Shown: one piece after another, positions 61,918 through 64,000 of the stretch
How positions within the stretch are numbered: position 1 is the stretch's first letter
Layout of the letters: the number at the start of each line of letters is the position of its first letter
NCBI GenBank assembly: GCA_015490805.1
Contig: WFXC01000018.1
Location: 1-64,000, forward strand
Length of the DNA: 64,000 bases
Direction: 5' to 3'
Origin: Candidatus Kapaibacterium sp.
GTDB taxonomy: Bacteria > Bacteroidota > Ignavibacteria > Kapaibacteriales > WFXC01
The notes under the pieces: generated by a model
Databases searched by the model: none
What the model was told of the DNA's origin: nothing
Seen by the model: the letters and a program-made list of their open reading frames with translations, nothing else
Made by a program: the position numbers and the translations under genes

Positions 61918-63099
61918 ATGAGTTTGGCAGTTTGTACAATCGTGCGGGATGAAGAACCCTTGATTGAAGGGTATATCCACGCAGCACAGAAATTTGCACA
62001 GGAGCTGGTGGTGGTGGATACCGGATCGCGGGATTTGACTGTGGAACGGGCAGAGAAGCTGGGAGTAAAGGTATCTCACTTTGCGTGGAATAATAACTTT
62101 GCTGATGCTCGGAATTTTTCAATTCAGCAGGCAACGCAGCCGTGGATTCTGGTAATGGATCCCGATGAATATTTGCCGGAAGATTCGGTTGCGGGCTTAG
62201 AACGATTGCTGCAAAAGGGACACCACGCCTATCAGGTGATTGTGCGTAACCGGTATCCAATTCCAATGATGACGCTATCACTGGATGTTCCAGCACTTCG
62301 ACTCTTTCGCCGAAGTAAGGAGATCTTTTTTGAAGGGCGAGTGCACGAGGATATTCGACAATCCCTGTTTCGGCTGACCTATGAGCCGGCGATTTCAGAT
62401 CTGGTGATTATCCATCGTGGCTATGAGATGACAGATTTTTACCGCATCTTTCGTAATCAACGCTTGTTTGAAGCAGCACACCACGCTTATCCAACCGATG
62501 TCTGGATCCAGTTCCATCTTGCCCTTGGATATTCCCTGAGCGGAGATCTGGAAAAAGCGATCAAATTGGTGCAGTTACTGCTCAGTATTCCGGACGAGCA
62601 AATACCCAGCCGCACCCGTGCTTATTTGTTGTCTCTTGCTGCTTACTGGGCGCTGGAGCTTGGCAATATTGATGTTGCTCGGCGTGATGCTATTCGTGCT
62701 TCCCATGCCCTGGGCGGGGATAATGTTGTGTCGGAATACGTTCTGGGACTTGCAGAGCAGCGAGAAGGGAATTTGAAAAATGCCCTGGAACATTTTCACA
62801 ACATTGAAAAATTACAGTTTACGGCTAAGGAAGTTGACATCAAGATCGATGCGCTCTACAAGCAAATCGCTGCCCTGTATTTCAAGATGGGCAATTTTGC
62901 TCGATCCCTCCAGTATGTCGAATTAGCACGTCGGGAGTATCCTTCCTACGAAGTATTAACGCTGGGTGGACTGGCAGCGGAAAAGCTGGGACAGTTTTCC
63001 GTTGCGCTGCGGCTGTACCGGGAGGCACAACGGTACACGGATGATCCCGGCGCTTTGCGGCAGCGAATTGAATATTGCGAGCGGAAAGCTTCGTTGTAA
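61918..63099 (+). CDS. Family 2 glycosyltransferase with TPR repeats
   Basis: This 393-residue protein begins with a short GT-A domain: LAVCTIVRDEEPLIEGYI, LVVVDTGSRDLTVERAEKLG and the DxD-like VMDPDEYLP at about residues 77-85. After about residue 190 it becomes helical with tetratricopeptide-like units (VWIQFHLALGYSLSGDLEKA; AEQREGNLKNALEHFHNIEK; ALYFKMGNFARSLQYVELA). This arrangement is common in Firmicute and Bacteroidota sugar transferases, with an unknown acceptor. It starts 11 bases after valS. Confidence 0.85.
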   Translation: MSLAVCTIVRDEEPLIEGYIHAAQKFAQELVVVDTGSRDLTVERAEKLGVKVSHFAWNNNFADARNFSIQQATQPWILVMDPDEYLPEDSVAGLERLLQKGHHAYQVIVRNRYPIPMMTLSLDVPALRLFRRSKEIFFEGRVHEDIRQSLFRLTYEPAISDLVIIHRGYEMTDFYRIFRNQRLFEAAHHAYPTDVWIQFHLALGYSLSGDLEKAIKLVQLLLSIPDEQIPSRTRAYLLSLAAYWALELGNIDVARRDAIRASHALGGDNVVSEYVLGLAEQREGNLKNALEHFHNIEKLQFTAKEVDIKIDALYKQIAALYFKMGNFARSLQYVELARREYPSYEVLTLGGLAAEKLGQFSVALRLYREAQRYTDDPGALRQRIEYCERKASL

Positions 63100-63126
63100 G
63101 TGGAAAAGCAAAAGGAATGCAAAGAT

Positions 63127-64000
63127 ATGAGTCAGCGAGCGGTATTCATTGTTGAACCTCTGCGAACCCCAGTAGGGAAGTATGGAGGGGCGCTTGCCAG
63201 TGTCCGTCCCGATGACTTATTAGCTCTGGTGCTGGAAGCAGTGGTGGAACGGACCCGGATTGATCCAGCGGCGGTAGATGATGTTATTGTGGGATGTGCC
63301 AATCAAGCGGGAGAAGACAATCGGAACATTGCCCGGATGTCTCTGCTATTAGCGGGTTTCCCGGACTCAGTCCCCGGCGTTACGGTCAACCGCCTGTGCG
63401 CTTCCTCGTTGGAGGCAGTTATTCAAGGAGCGCGGGCGATTCGCAGCGGTGAGGCAGATCTGGTTATTGTTGGCGGCGTTGAGTCGATGAGTCGAGCGCC
63501 GTATGTGTTGCCGAAATCCACAGGACCGAAGCATCCGTATGGCAATCTGATTGCCTATGATACAGCACTGGGCTGGCGCTTTCCGAATCCTCGAATGGAA
63601 AAGCTCTTCCCGCTGGAGTCGATGGGAGAGACAGCAGAGAATTTGGTAGAGCGGTATGGTATTTCGCGCGAAGAGCAGGATGCCTATGCACTGGAATCCC
63701 ATCGCCGGGCTGTCGCTGCTCAACAAGCTGGAATTTTTGATGAGGAAATCATTCCGGTTCCCGTTCCACAACGCAAAGGAGATCCGGTGTTTGTTGACAG
63801 GGACGAAGGACCCCGTCCCGATACTTCGCTGGAAAAGCTGGCAAAGTTGCCGCCAGCTTTCCGAAAAAATGGAACTGTCACGGCTGGAAATGCTTCCTCT
63901 ATGAATGATGGGGCAGCGGTGATGATACTGGCTTCAGAAGAAGCAGTCAGGCAGTGGCAGTTGCAACCGCTGGCTCGTTATATCAGCTCTGGAGCTGCTG
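63127..64000 (+). CDS. Acetyl-CoA acyltransferase (thiolase), cut by the window end
   Basis: This frame runs from an ATG at 63127 to the right edge without a stop, giving 291 residues, about three quarters of a thiolase. The nucleophile cysteine is in [15 protein letters not shown] near residue 91, followed by [15 protein letters not shown] and the conserved [16 protein letters not shown]. The sequence is of the 3-ketoacyl-CoA thiolase/PcaF type and differs from the other thiolase in this window. The final histidine and cysteine lie beyond the edge. Confidence 0.92.
   Translation, partial: MSQRAVFIVEPLRTPVGKYGGALASVRPDDLLALVLEAVVERTRIDPAAVDDVIVGCANQAGEDNRNIARMSLLLAGFPDSVPGVTVNRLCASSLEAVIQGARAIRSGEADLVIVGGVESMSRAPYVLPKSTGPKHPYGNLIAYDTALGWRFPNPRMEKLFPLESMGETAENLVERYGISREEQDAYALESHRRAVAAQQAGIFDEEIIPVPVPQRKGDPVFVDRDEGPRPDTSLEKLAKLPPAFRKNGTVTAGNASSMNDGAAVMILASEEAVRQWQLQPLARYISSGAA

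Overview
The window looks like a chromosome segment from the Bacteroidota-Chlorobiota superphylum, probably a deep Chlorobi/Kapabacteria-like lineage. Three lines of evidence support this. The tmRNA encodes the tag ANTHTYAMAA, close to the Chlorobium tag type ending in YAMAA. Several secreted proteins end in type IX secretion (T9SS) sorting domains. Several genes are preceded by the Bacteroidota-type -7 promoter box TAnnTTTG, often with a very short leader. Species-level assignment is not possible by reading alone.

Layout. 1-2974: a phage-like fragment, then a type II restriction-modification pair ending at the tmRNA gene, which looks like an island beside ssrA. 3026-11683: repeats, lipoate ligase, a Na+/solute symporter, aspartate semialdehyde dehydrogenase, an esterase, an ATP-grasp ligase and a large T9SS-exported BNR-repeat protein. 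11747-15775: a dense repeat cluster, then an unusual two-gene module. Its proteins share one nuclease-type domain, intact in the small protein and with a broken ExK motif in the large one. 15954-24622: thioesterase, GH3 glycosidase, small secreted protein, response regulator, PgeF, FolC, ABC ATPase, a secreted HExxH protein and QueA. 24642-33596: SbcCD, MetG and a CopB-type copper ATPase. 33678-44482: a giant T9SS protein, thiolase, isocitrate dehydrogenase, tRNA-Pro(CGG), a MarR regulator with a cysteine cluster, a TerB-like protein, an RNA methyltransferase and a membrane-anchored glutamate synthase-like protein. 44510-49925: a type I CRISPR effector operon (cas8-cas7-cas5-cas3) with no cas6, cas1, cas2, cas4 or array in the window. 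50233-64000: UppP, a cyclophilin lipoprotein, PurH, a metallo-hydrolase, envelope lipoproteins, an enoyl-CoA hydratase, a degenerate NtrC-type regulator, ValS, a glycosyltransferase and a thiolase cut by the window edge.

The most interesting signals are the paired genes at 12327-15775 and a 12-base element, TTTGAGAAGGTT. This element is found three times, upstream of each gene of the pair and upstream of the cas operon. In two of the three cases it sits exactly 37 bases from the promoter -7 box, and the usual -33 TTG is missing in all three. This suggests an activator-controlled set of genes joining the unknown pair with the CRISPR effector. A second strong signal is a family of roughly 55-base repeats whose paired arms change together, consistent with a conserved three-way folded structure. 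Five clusters lie in intergenic gaps.

All functional calls come from reading translated sequence and motifs. No database search was possible.
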